This document shows positions 27,764 to 36,188 of a stretch of DNA of 64,000 nucleotides, in pieces. Positions within the stretch are counted from its first letter, which is position 1. Every line of letters begins with the position of its first letter. The DNA comes from Aldehydirespirator sp965116965 (lineage in GTDB: Bacteria; Actinomycetota; Acidimicrobiia; Acidimicrobiales; Aldehydirespiratoraceae). The stretch is taken from contig OZ220743.1 of NCBI GenBank assembly GCA_965116965.1, forward strand, positions 3,534,001-3,598,000, written 5' to 3'. The position numbers were made by a program, and so were the translations under genes. The notes beneath the pieces were generated by a model that was not told where the DNA came from, did not search any database, and worked only from the letters and a program-made list of their open reading frames with translations.

Positions 27764-29037
27764 GCAATCCCGAATCGGTGCTGGAGCCCTTCGCTGGCTG
27801 GCTGGTGAAGCCCCAGTGGGCCGACCGGGTCATCAGCCGCGCCTACGACAACCTCACAGCCGGCCAGCGGCGCTCGATCGCCAGGGAGAACCCGTACAGC
27901 TACGTGAACGTGACCCGCAGCAGCGAGGACCTGCTCGACGACGAGCACCTGTCCCTGGACTATCTTGTGACCCAGGGCGCGGCCGCCCTGACCCGCCTGC
28001 TCGACGCCGAGGTGTTCGCCCCGACCGGGCGCCGGGCCCTGTACCTGTACCGGCTGACCCATGCCCGGGGCTCACAGACCGGCCTGATCTGCGCAGTGGC
28101 GGTCAGCGGCTTCGAGGAGGGCCGCATCCGGATACACGAGGGCGTGCGCGAGGACCGCACCGAACTGCTCACCGCCCACTTGATGGGAGTCGGCGCCACA
28201 TCGCACCCGGTGGCACTGGCAGTGAGAGCCTGGGCGGACTCGGAGTACGCGGAACGGCTGGACGAGGTGGCCGCAGCAGCGCCGCCCGATCTCGAGTTCG
28301 GCTCGAACCTTGTCAAGCACCAGATCTGGACGGTGCCGGCCGAGATGACCGACCGGCTGCTGAAGGCGCTGGCCGACAAGGTCCTCTACGTGACCGATGG
28401 ACACCACCGCTCGGCCGCCGCGCTGCGGGCGCTTCAGTGCGACCCCGGCAATCCGGCGCTCACACGGACTTTGGCCGCGGTGTTTCCCCACAGCCAGCTG
28501 CACGTCGAGGCCTACCACCGCGTCGTGGCCGATCAGCGCCACGACAATCGCGACGACCTCCTGTGGGCGCTCCGCTCCAGGACCAGCTACATGGGCGGAG
28601 AACTGGAGCGGGTGGAAGGCGCAGAGGACGCCAGGCCCAGATGGCGGGGCGAGGTGGGCGTGTACGCCGCGGGCAGCTGGTACCGGCTGACGCTGCCCCC
28701 GCCGGACTCCGAAGCGGGCGCTCTCGATTCGCTTGACGTCGACCGGCTGCGGCGACTGGTGATCGACCCCGTTCTGGGCGCCGACGAGTTGGCGGCCACC
28801 GGCACGGTCGACTACGTGCCCGACACCGCGGGGCTGGACGAACTGGTGCGCCGCTGCGACGCAGGCAGCCGGGTCGGATTCGTCATGTACCCGCTGTCGG
28901 TGGATGAGCTGCTGGCCGTGGCCGACGAGGGCAGCAAGATGCCGCCCAAATCGAGCTTCTTCTACCCCAAGCCTCGGGCCGGAGCCTTCCTGCGAGTGCT
29001 GGGGCAGGGAGCCACCGCCCACCTCACCCCTTCTTAA
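27760..29037 (+). CDS. DUF1015 family protein
   Basis: A 425-residue DUF1015 protein: FAGWLVKPQWADRVISRAYDNLT, NPYSYVNV, YLYRLTHARGSQTGLICAVAV, YVTDGHHRSAAALRA and the C-terminal SKMPPKSSFFYPKPRAGAFLRVL are diagnostic. The biochemical function is not established; the conserved DGHHR motif suggests a catalytic or metal site. The family is often next to serA, and here the start overlaps the serA-like stop by 4 nt (ATGA), so a serine or phosphohydroxy-acid related role is likely but inferred. Confidence 0.85.
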   Translation: MSNPESVLEPFAGWLVKPQWADRVISRAYDNLTAGQRRSIARENPYSYVNVTRSSEDLLDDEHLSLDYLVTQGAAALTRLLDAEVFAPTGRRALYLYRLTHARGSQTGLICAVAVSGFEEGRIRIHEGVREDRTELLTAHLMGVGATSHPVALAVRAWADSEYAERLDEVAAAAPPDLEFGSNLVKHQIWTVPAEMTDRLLKALADKVLYVTDGHHRSAAALRALQCDPGNPALTRTLAAVFPHSQLHVEAYHRVVADQRHDNRDDLLWALRSRTSYMGGELERVEGAEDARPRWRGEVGVYAAGSWYRLTLPPPDSEAGALDSLDVDRLRRLVIDPVLGADELAATGTVDYVPDTAGLDELVRRCDAGSRVGFVMYPLSVDELLAVADEGSKMPPKSSFFYPKPRAGAFLRVLGQGATAHLTPS

Positions 29038-29056
29038 GGCGCCGGGCCGCAATGAC

Positions 29057-29103
29057 TCCCGCTCTTGTTCGCTGCGCTCACGGGCCGCTCGGGCCGCGGG
29101 CCT
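29057..29103 (-). repeat. Dispersed ~100-bp element, partial copy 5
   Basis: Only the distal half is present (PRPERPVSAANKSG frame on the minus strand). It fills the convergent gap between the DUF1015 gene and the sulfatase and touches the sulfatase stop codon. Confidence 0.65.
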
Positions 29104-31376
29104 CACTGCCGGGCCATCTCGGCGCGGGCTGTGTTGACGTCGTCGCGGCGGGTCCGAGGCGCCAGTTGGATCTCCACCTCATGCAGCGTGCCCGAGAACG
29201 GGAAGGGCGCCGCGTAGCGGTCCGACACCGCCGAGCCGTGGTCACGGCCGATGCTGGTGCCGACCGAGGAGATGATCGCCATGAACACCGGCAGGTCGCA
29301 CCGTCCGCACTCGGCACCGTCGATGGCGATCTCCAGCGTGCCCGTCGTGTGGCTGGTGCGCTGGAGGCACATCGACACGGTGACGTCCCCTGAGGGCACC
29401 TCCGTGGCGGACTCCAGCACGGTGTGATCGCCGAACGCGTTGTAATCCACGACCAGTCGGTCGTCCTGCACGAACATCGAGACCCCCGCGCTGGCCGTGC
29501 CGGTCGCCCAGATCACGCCCTCGTCGCCAACCGCCCGGGTCACCCGGGCGTCGAGGCTGAACCTCCGCCCACCCGGGCCCGGCGCGGCCTGCACCGCGAT
29601 GGGCGACATCGGCGGCCGGTACCGGTAGCGGCGGCTGGTGGGATGAGGTGAGCGGTCGTTCAGGCGGGGCCTGAACATGCCGACGAAGCTGTCGTCGAGG
29701 GGCAGCACGCCGTTGCGCTCGGCCTCGCCCCACCACAGCTCGATCAGCTCGGCGAGCTTGTCGGGCTGCCGCGCCGCGAGGTCGTCGCATTCCGAGGCGT
29801 CCGCCGACAGGTCGTACAGCTCCCACTGATCGGCGTCGAAGTCGGTGCCGTGGATGTGCCGGCACACCGCCTTCCACTGGCCGGCCACCAGCGCCCGCGA
29901 GCCGGCCATCTCGAAGTACTGGAGGGTGTTGGTGGCCGGATGGCCGGCGTCGGCCATCACCGGCGCGAACGAGTGGCCCGTGACCGGCATCTGCTCGAAT
30001 CCGTTGAGCACATCGGGCGGGGTGATGCCCAGCAGCTCGTAGATCGTGGGCACGACATCGGAGACGTTGGTGAACTGGTGCCGCATCGTTCCCCGCTCGG
30101 AGGCGCCAATGCCCTCGGGCCAGTGGACGATCAGGGGCACATGAACCCCGCCCTCGTGAGTGTTCTGCTTGTACCACTTGAACGGGCTGTTGCCGCACTG
30201 GGCCCAGCCCCACGGGTAGTTGACGTAGCTGCGGGGCCCGCCGATCTCGTCGAGCCGGGCGACCGCCTCCTCCGGTATCTCCGCTATGCCGTTGAACCAC
30301 TTCATCTCGTGCATCACCCCGAACGGGCCGCCCTCCTGCGACGCCCCGTTGTCGGAGAGCACCACCAGGATCGTGTTGTCGAGCTGGCCCAGCCGGTCGA
30401 GGCCATCGACCAGCCGCCCGATCTGGTCGTCGGTGTGGTCGAGGAAGGCCGCGAAGGCCTCCTGGAGGCGGGCGGCGAACCGCTGGTGGGTCTCGGGCAG
30501 CGTGTCCCAGGGATCCACTCCCGGGTTGCGGGGCGCCAGCCGGGTTCCCTCTCCGATCACGCCGAGCTCCAGCTGGCGCCGGTACCAGCGCTCCCGCACG
30601 ACGTCCCATCCCTCGTCGTAGCGTCCCCGGTACTTGGCCAGGTAGCCGGCTGGCGACTGGTGGGGGGCGTGGGTGGCGCCGAAAGGCAGGTAGGCGAAGA
30701 AGGGCCGGTCGGGGCGGACTCCCTTGCTGTCGCCGATCATCAGCAGCAGCTGGTCGACGAGGTCCTCGCTGAGGTGGTAGCCGTCCTCGGGTGCGGCCGG
30801 AGGGTCGGCCCGGTGATTGTCGATCACCAGCTCGGGATTGAACTGGTCGGTCTCGCCCTCGAGGAACCCGTAGAACCGGTCGAAGCCGCGGCCCAGCGGC
30901 CACTGGTCGAAGGGGCCGGCGGCCGAGCTGTCCTGGGTGTGGCCCAGATGCCACTTGCCCGCGCAGAAGGTGGCGTAACCGATGGCGCTCAGGACCTCCG
31001 CGACGGTGGCCGCATGGTTGGAGACATGGCCGAGCTGGTTCGGGAAGCCGCTCCTGAAGTTGGCCAGCGTCCGCATGCCCACCGCGTGCTGAGAGCGTCC
31101 GGTGAGAAGCGCGGCCCGGGTGGGCGAGCACAGCGGCGTGACGTGGAAGTTGGTGAACTGGAGCCCTACCTCGGCCAGCCGGTCGACGTTGGCGGTGTCG
31201 ATGTCGGAGCCGTAGCAGCCGAACTGGGCGAAGCCGGTGTCGTCGAGCAGGATGATCACAACGTTGGGCGAGTCCTCGCCCGGGTGCGGCGGCTCGCTGA
31301 AGCAGGGCTCGGACTCGGCCCGGGTTCGACCGATGCGACCCTCGAAGGTCGGGATGGGAACGGGCCCTCCAGTCAT
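29103..31376 (-). CDS. Arylsulfatase (formylglycine sulfatase, AslA-like)
   Basis: A 757-residue sulfatase. The N-terminal metal site is VIILLDDTGFAQFGCYG (D45, D46) and the signature CSPTRAALLTGR starts at C83, which must be converted to formylglycine. Further blocks are CAGKWHLGH, FAYLPFGATHAPH, and VVLSDNGASQEGG (metal Asp/Asn). The last 150 residues form a beta-rich extension typical of long bacterial arylsulfatases. There is no signal peptide, so it is predicted cytoplasmic. The SD AGGGGAG precedes ATG 31376. No sulfatase-maturing enzyme is nearby. The substrate, an organic sulfate ester, is unknown. Confidence 0.9.
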   Translation of the reverse strand: MTGGPVPIPTFEGRIGRTRAESEPCFSEPPHPGEDSPNVVIILLDDTGFAQFGCYGSDIDTANVDRLAEVGLQFTNFHVTPLCSPTRAALLTGRSQHAVGMRTLANFRSGFPNQLGHVSNHAATVAEVLSAIGYATFCAGKWHLGHTQDSSAAGPFDQWPLGRGFDRFYGFLEGETDQFNPELVIDNHRADPPAAPEDGYHLSEDLVDQLLLMIGDSKGVRPDRPFFAYLPFGATHAPHQSPAGYLAKYRGRYDEGWDVVRERWYRRQLELGVIGEGTRLAPRNPGVDPWDTLPETHQRFAARLQEAFAAFLDHTDDQIGRLVDGLDRLGQLDNTILVVLSDNGASQEGGPFGVMHEMKWFNGIAEIPEEAVARLDEIGGPRSYVNYPWGWAQCGNSPFKWYKQNTHEGGVHVPLIVHWPEGIGASERGTMRHQFTNVSDVVPTIYELLGITPPDVLNGFEQMPVTGHSFAPVMADAGHPATNTLQYFEMAGSRALVAGQWKAVCRHIHGTDFDADQWELYDLSADASECDDLAARQPDKLAELIELWWGEAERNGVLPLDDSFVGMFRPRLNDRSPHPTSRRYRYRPPMSPIAVQAAPGPGGRRFSLDARVTRAVGDEGVIWATGTASAGVSMFVQDDRLVVDYNAFGDHTVLESATEVPSGDVTVSMCLQRTSHTTGTLEIAIDGAECGRCDLPVFMAIISSVGTSIGRDHGSAVSDRYAAPFPFSGTLHEVEIQLAPRTRRDDVNTARAEMARQ

Positions 31377-31434
31377 GGGGCTCCCCTTTCGGTGCAGGCT
31401 CGTATGCAGGTTCTCGCGCCGGTGCTCGTGGAAG

Positions 31435-32265
31435 TCAAGATCGGACCTCTACCCGGTGCAGGTCGTCGCCGACCTCGATCGTGCCATCGAAGTGCTCGGC
31501 GGCCAGGGCCCGGTAGGCGTCTTCGTCTCCGTCGGCCGGGGGCGGGAAGTAGTGGGTCAGCACCAGCGTGTCCATGCCGGCCCGCGCCGCGGTCTGGGCG
31601 GCCTCAGCCGGCGACGAGTGGTAGTCGAGGGTGTCGAGCACCCGCGGGATGGGTATCGCGGAGACGACTTCCTTGCGGATGACGGTGTGAACCAGCGCCT
31701 GCGCGCCCTCGCACAGCCGGTCGAGCCCGTCGCAGGGCACGGTGTCGCCCGCCGCGACGACCGATGAGCCTCCGTAGTCGAAGCGGAAGGCCACCGTCGG
31801 CTCGACCGGTCTGTGGTCGGTGGGAGCGCAGGAGATGCGCACGTCCCCGCCCAGGTAGATCTCTCCCTCGGTGGCCTCGACCACCTCTACCGGCGGCGGG
31901 TAGTCGAGGTCGTCGTGGTGGGCGATGCGGTAGCCGATGTCGGGGCCGAGCGACTCCCCGATGCCGGCCACCACCCGCCGTGTCCCGGCCGGGCCGACGA
32001 TGGTGAGAGGGCTGGGCTCGAACGTCGTGATCCAGCGGGTGGTGATCACGTCGTTGAGGTCGGTGATGTGGTCGCTGTGCAGATGGGTCAGCAGCACCGC
32101 TCGCAGCTGCGCGGCGCCGCTGCCAGCCGCGGCCAGGCGCATGAGCACGCCCCGGCCGGCGTCCACCAGGTACTGCTCGGATCCTCCTGAGACGAGTGTG
32201 GAGGGACCCGCTCGCTGCGGATCGGGTATGGGACCACCGGTTCCTAGCAGGGTGACGGCGAGCAT
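31435..32265 (-). CDS. MBL-fold metallo-hydrolase (RNase Z-like group)
   Basis: The 276-residue protein has the metallo-beta-lactamase ligands THLHSDH (residues 60-66), a later His in the APTDHRP block, an Asp in VAAGDTVPCD and a final His in VLTHYFPP. The start MLAVTLLGTGGPIPDPQRAGPS and the DYGGSSVVAAGDT segment resemble the RNase Z/ElaC-like group and the hydrolases often found next to sulfatases. It is 58 bp upstream of the sulfatase on the same strand, so a shared catabolic unit is likely; the substrate is unknown. Confidence 0.83.
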   Translation of the reverse strand: MLAVTLLGTGGPIPDPQRAGPSTLVSGGSEQYLVDAGRGVLMRLAAAGSGAAQLRAVLLTHLHSDHITDLNDVITTRWITTFEPSPLTIVGPAGTRRVVAGIGESLGPDIGYRIAHHDDLDYPPPVEVVEATEGEIYLGGDVRISCAPTDHRPVEPTVAFRFDYGGSSVVAAGDTVPCDGLDRLCEGAQALVHTVIRKEVVSAIPIPRVLDTLDYHSSPAEAAQTAARAGMDTLVLTHYFPPPADGDEDAYRALAAEHFDGTIEVGDDLHRVEVRS

Positions 32266-32313
32266 CAGACCGGGCCTCTCAGTGCGCAGCCGGCGAGCGG
32301 ACCGTCGACGGGC

Positions 32314-33606
32314 TCAGGCGTCGGCGGCGTCTAGCGCTCCCACCAGGGCGGCGGCGCCTTCGTCGATCTCGGCCGCGGTGACGTTGAGCATGGGGGTGAC
32401 CCGGATCACGTTGCCGTAGAGGCCCCCCTTGCCGACCAGCAACCCCCGGTCCCTGCAAGCCTCGAGCACCGCGCCGGCCCGGGCCGCGTCGGGCTCGATG
32501 GATCCGGGGTGCACGAACTCCATGGCCTGCATCAGCCCGCGGCCCCGAAGCTCGGCGACGAAGTCGGCCCGCTCCACCGCCGGAGTCAACGCGTCCACCA
32601 GCCGCCGGCCCATGGCCAGCGCGTTGGCCTGCAGGTCGTCCTCCAGCACCCGCCGCAGCGTGGCCCGGCCGGCGGCGGCCGACAGGGGGTTGCCGCCGAA
32701 GGTGGAGAACTGGAGCGCGCCGATGGAGTCGAAGATCTCGGCCCGTCCCACCACGCCGGCCAGGGTGATGCCGTTGCCGACCCCTTTGGCGAAGGTGAGC
32801 ATGTCGGGCACGATCCCGTGAGCCTCGTAGCCCCAGAAGTGCTCGCCGGTGCGGCCCCAGCCGGTCTGCACCTCGTCGGAGATGAACAGGATGCCGTGGG
32901 ACGACAGCACCTTTCCCATGGCCCCGAAGAAGCCGTCGGGGGGAACCGCGAACCCGCCCACGCCCTGGATGGGCTCGGCGATCATGGCGGCCACGTCCCC
33001 CGAGGTGGTCATGTCGATGAGCTGCACGAGGTCGTCGACGCACGCTGTGGTGTATGCGTCGTCGTCGAGATGGCGGAACGGGCTGCGCAGCCGGTAGCCG
33101 CCCTGGACAAAGGTGACGTTGAGCCCGGTGAGGCTGGTCGACGACCAGCTGCGGTGGGCGGTGATGGCCTGGGCCGAGAAGGTGCGCCCGTGGTAGCTGT
33201 TGCGCATGGCCAGGATCTGGTTGGAGCCGCGGTGCACGGTCGCCATGAGCAGGGCGGCGTCGTTGGCCTCGCTGCCCGAGGGCGTGAAGAACACCCGGGC
33301 GTCGTCGATGCCCGACGCCAGGGCCACGTCCTCGGCGAAGGCGATCATGGGCTCGCTCAGGTACAGCGTGGAGGTGTGCATCACCTTGGCCGCCTGGTCC
33401 TGCACCGCAGCCACCACGCTGGGCTCGGCGTGGCCGATCATGGTCGTGAGCACCCCGCCGAAGAAGTCGAGGTAGCGACGGCCCTCGACGTCCCAGACGT
33501 AGCTGCCCTCGCCCCTGTCGATCGACACCGGCTCGTCGTGGAGCAGGTGCAGGAAGCTGGGCAGCGCCGAGCCGTAGCGCTCGGCCAGTTCAGCGTTTGT
33601 AGTCAT
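32314..33606 (-). CDS. Class III PLP-dependent aminotransferase
   Basis: A 430-residue ornithine/GABA-type aminotransferase. Seen: FTPSGSEANDAALLMA, the YHGRTFSAQAIT block, AEPIQGVGGF, FISDEVQTGWGRTG (PLP Asp), MLTFAKGVGNGITLAGV (Schiff-base Lys) and STFGGNPLSAAAG. Members of this family use omega-amino acids or alanine/glyoxylate as substrates; the HSTL-type N-terminal region resembles alanine-glyoxylate aminotransferase 2-like enzymes. It lies upstream of the MBL hydrolase in the same direction. Confidence 0.88.
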   Translation of the reverse strand: MTTNAELAERYGSALPSFLHLLHDEPVSIDRGEGSYVWDVEGRRYLDFFGGVLTTMIGHAEPSVVAAVQDQAAKVMHTSTLYLSEPMIAFAEDVALASGIDDARVFFTPSGSEANDAALLMATVHRGSNQILAMRNSYHGRTFSAQAITAHRSWSSTSLTGLNVTFVQGGYRLRSPFRHLDDDAYTTACVDDLVQLIDMTTSGDVAAMIAEPIQGVGGFAVPPDGFFGAMGKVLSSHGILFISDEVQTGWGRTGEHFWGYEAHGIVPDMLTFAKGVGNGITLAGVVGRAEIFDSIGALQFSTFGGNPLSAAAGRATLRRVLEDDLQANALAMGRRLVDALTPAVERADFVAELRGRGLMQAMEFVHPGSIEPDAARAGAVLEACRDRGLLVGKGGLYGNVIRVTPMLNVTAAEIDEGAAALVGALDAADA

Positions 33607-33666
33607 GGGGCCAGATTATGCCCGCCGCCGGGTCCGAGTGCGGCCGGTTGGCCCGACCGCGAGCGG

Positions 33667-35067
33667 TCAGTCGTTGCGGAGCTTGCGGGCTAGGGCTACC
33701 GCGGCCTTCGCTTCCCGGTTGGTGCGGTACTCGTAGATGTCGGCGCCGGCGAGGATCCAGCGGCTGCCCCGCACCCCCAGCCAGCGCAGCGGCTCGGGCT
33801 CCCAGCGGCGGTGGTGGACGCCGACCCACGGCAGGTCGACCCGCTCGGAGTCCGTTCCGGTGATCAGATCGGCCAGGGTGCGCCCGGCCAGGTTCGACGG
33901 GGCCACCCCCTCCCCCACGTACCCGCCCGCGCCGGCGGTGCCCGCAGCCCGGTCGAAGTGGACGAACGGAGTCCAGTTGCGGGGCACGGCGAGCACACCG
34001 CCCCACCGGTGGGTGATCCGGGCGCCCGACAGCGTCGGGAACAGGTCCACGAGCGTGCGATGGATTCGCTCGTGGGATCGGTGGTGGCGCTCCACCGACG
34101 GGCTGATCCGCGATCCGTACAGGTAGGGCACTCCCCGGCCGCCGAACGCGATGCGGTCATCGGCGGTGCGCTGGCCGTAGATCACCATGTAGCGGTCGTC
34201 GGCGAAGGTAGGGCGGTCGGCCAGGCCGATCTCGTCGAAGACCGACTGCGGCAACGGCTCGGTGCCGATCATCAGCGAGTAGACGGGCAGCAGTTGGCGC
34301 CTGCGACCCCGCAGGTCCCGGGTGTAGGCCTCGGTGGCCCGCACCACCACCTCCGCCCTCACTGTGCCGCGGTCGGTCAGCACCCGGCCGGGCTCGATGG
34401 CGGCCGCGGCCGTCTGCTCGACGATCGTCGCACCCCGACGCTCAACCGCCTCGGCCAGTCCCCGCACCAGCCGGGCCGGGTCGATCGCCGCGCAGGGGGC
34501 GTAGAAGATGCCGCCGAGCACCCCGGTGGCCTTGGCGTGAGCCCGAGCCTCGTCCGCGGTCAGCAACCGGATCTCGTCGGCGGTGAGACCGAGTTCGTGT
34601 TGATGGGCTATCTCAGCGGCCTGGCGCTCCGCCTGGGGACGGTTGCGGGCGAAGCGGATCACCCCGCCCTTGTGGTAACCGCAGTCGATCCCCTCGGCCG
34701 CGGCCACCCGACCGATCTCGTCGACGCTGTCGAAGACGGCCCGGGCGAGGCGCAGCGACGCAGGCAGATCGGCGAGGGCCGCGTACGTCTCGATGCCTGC
34801 CGCCAGTTCGCCCACCACCCAGCCGCCGTTGCGCCCGGAGGCGCCGAAGCCACATGTGTCGCGTTCGATCACCGTCACCTGCAGCGTCGGATCGAGTTGT
34901 CGCAGGTAGTAGGCGGTCCACAGTCCGGTGAACCCGCCGCCGACGATGGCCACGTCGGTGTCCGTGTCGCCGTCCAGTGCCGGGCGGGGGTCGAGCGCGC
35001 CCGGGAAGGTGTCGAGCCACATAGACCGCTCGCGGTAGAGCGCGTCCGAGGCCGGGCCGGGGGGCAT
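33667..35067 (-). CDS. FAD-dependent oxidoreductase (DAO family)
   Basis: A 466-residue amine/amino-acid oxidase-type flavoprotein. After a short N-terminal helix comes the dinucleotide motif VAIVGGGFTGLWTAYYL, then GFGASGRNGGWVVGELA, and near the C-terminus ITHRWGGVLAVPRNWTPFVHF and GYVGEGVAPSNLAGRTLADLITG. ATG 35067 gives the normal family start. The open frame continues upstream to 35421 only because the five-copy palindromic array is open in that frame, so longer predictions are artefacts. Possible substrates are glycine derivatives or gamma-glutamyl amines. Confidence 0.85.
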   Translation of the reverse strand: MPPGPASDALYRERSMWLDTFPGALDPRPALDGDTDTDVAIVGGGFTGLWTAYYLRQLDPTLQVTVIERDTCGFGASGRNGGWVVGELAAGIETYAALADLPASLRLARAVFDSVDEIGRVAAAEGIDCGYHKGGVIRFARNRPQAERQAAEIAHQHELGLTADEIRLLTADEARAHAKATGVLGGIFYAPCAAIDPARLVRGLAEAVERRGATIVEQTAAAAIEPGRVLTDRGTVRAEVVVRATEAYTRDLRGRRRQLLPVYSLMIGTEPLPQSVFDEIGLADRPTFADDRYMVIYGQRTADDRIAFGGRGVPYLYGSRISPSVERHHRSHERIHRTLVDLFPTLSGARITHRWGGVLAVPRNWTPFVHFDRAAGTAGAGGYVGEGVAPSNLAGRTLADLITGTDSERVDLPWVGVHHRRWEPEPLRWLGVRGSRWILAGADIYEYRTNREAKAAVALARKLRND

Positions 35068-35087
35068 CTCGCCAATGTACGCCCGCC

Positions 35088-35435
35088 ACGTCCGACCACA
35101 CCGCGAATTGGCAGCACAATGCACGCCATCCGCGCACAACGCTGCCAATTCCCCAGCAACGTCCGACCACACCGCGAATTGGCAGCACAATGCACGCCAT
35201 CCGCGCACAACGCTGCCAATTCCCCAGCAACGTCCGACCACACCGCGAATTGGCAGCACAATGCACGCCATCCGCGCACAACGCTGCCAATTCCCCAGCA
35301 ACGTCCGACCACACCGCGAATTGGCAGCACAATGCACGCCATCCGCGCACAACGCTGCCAATTCCCCAGCAACGTCCGACCACACCGCGAATTGGCAGCA
35401 CGACGCACGCCATCCGCGCACAACGCTGCCAATTC
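35088..35435. repeat. Five-copy, 71-bp tandem array of the 47-bp palindrome
   Basis: The GAATTGGCAGC...GCTGCCAATTC palindrome starts at 35105, 35176, 35247, 35318 and 35389, so the period is exactly 71 bp. The 24-bp spacer (beginning CCCAGCAACGTCCGACC) is repeated as well. Copies are identical except for two changes in the last one. It fills the gap between the vapC stop and the oxidoreductase start, both minus-strand. It is not CRISPR, because spacers are identical. Confidence 0.92.
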
Positions 35436-35447
35436 CTTACCGGAGGG

Positions 35448-35816
35448 TCAGCGGATCTGGAATATCCGGCCCGAGCGGCCCCAGGACCTGTCGGTGGTGA
35501 AGATCTCGGCATCGAGACGCTCGCCCAGCGCGAGGCACAGCCGATCGGCGAGCGAGAGACCCTCGCCTTGCCGCCAGCGACGAGCGGCCCACTCGGCGTC
35601 GTCGCTGGTTACGGGCTCAACCCGCACGCCGTAGCTCTCCAGCAGGGCTCGGGCCTGATCCCAGTCGCGGCCAGCGCCCAGCACGCGTTGGGCGACCTCC
35701 GACCAGTTGGCCGCGCCGCACCTGGGATCGTCGGCCAGCGCTCCCTCGACGATTTCGGCACCGTCCTCACCCAACAGGAACGCGAGGATCGCCGAGGCGT
35801 CGAGCACCGAGGTCAC
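35448..35816 (-). CDS. VapC-type PIN-domain toxin
   Basis: A 122-residue PIN ribonuclease. The acidic residues are in SVLDASAILAFLLGEDG (first Asp), the NWSEVAQRV Glu, LSLADRLCLALG and FTTDRSWG. These four positions bind Mg2+ in VapC RNases. The GTG start at 35816 overlaps the antitoxin stop (GTGA). A longer in-frame ORF from 36077 merely reads through the antitoxin gene and is not used. Confidence 0.88.
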   Translation of the reverse strand: MTSVLDASAILAFLLGEDGAEIVEGALADDPRCGAANWSEVAQRVLGAGRDWDQARALLESYGVRVEPVTSDDAEWAARRWRQGEGLSLADRLCLALGERLDAEIFTTDRSWGRSGRIFQIR

Positions 35817-36073
35817 CCGGCATCCCCGCTCTTTGCGTCCTCGATCGCGGCCGCTCTGCGCCGGTCGGCCAAGAGTTCGTTCACCAGGTCCAACCCCGCC
35901 AAGTCCTTGCGAACCCGATCCCGAAGCTGCTCGCGAGTCAGCAGAACTAGACCGTCCGGCGACTCCAGAAGCACCATCGGCGACCCGGCAACTAGACCGG
36001 CGCGCTCCCGGACGGCGGCCGGTACCACGATCCTGCCGCGGTCTCCCATTGCAACCATGTGTGTCCCACTCAT
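35813..36073 (-). CDS. VapB-type antitoxin (AbrB/SpoVT fold)
   Basis: The 86-residue protein starts MSGTHMVAMGDRGRIVVPAAVRERAGL, the swapped-hairpin AbrB DNA-binding fold, followed by an acidic and basic helical tail that would bind and mask VapC. It precedes and overlaps the toxin gene by 4 nt, the usual vapBC order, and probably autoregulates at the inverted repeat 36076-36102. Confidence 0.87.
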   Translation of the reverse strand: MSGTHMVAMGDRGRIVVPAAVRERAGLVAGSPMVLLESPDGLVLLTREQLRDRVRKDLAGLDLVNELLADRRRAAAIEDAKSGDAG

Positions 36074-36075
36074 AC

Positions 36076-36102
36076 ATCTATAGTACCACCCACTCCATAG
36101 AT
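36076..36102. promoter_or_regulatory. Inverted repeat in the vapBC promoter
   Basis: ATCTAT and ATAGAT arms separated by 15 bp lie immediately upstream of the antitoxin start, and the TACTATAGAT on the minus strand can double as a -10 region. Likely VapB(C) operator. Confidence 0.45.
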
Positions 36103-36188
36103 CTGGGAAGAGTCGCATCTCTCTGATTGCCGCTGACACGACCCGGTCAGGAACTTCGGCAGCATGGTGCCAGAGCTAGCCTGCGGGC

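Noticed and set aside
33667..35421. 584-residue version of the FAD oxidoreductase
   Set aside because: The extra N-terminal 118 residues are translated palindromic repeats with no protein-like character; homologue-like sequence begins at ATG 35067.
35105..35435. Regular repeats that could be taken for a CRISPR array
   Set aside because: Spacers between the palindromes are identical, the unit is 71 bp, and no cas gene is present; it is a tandem duplication of one palindrome unit.
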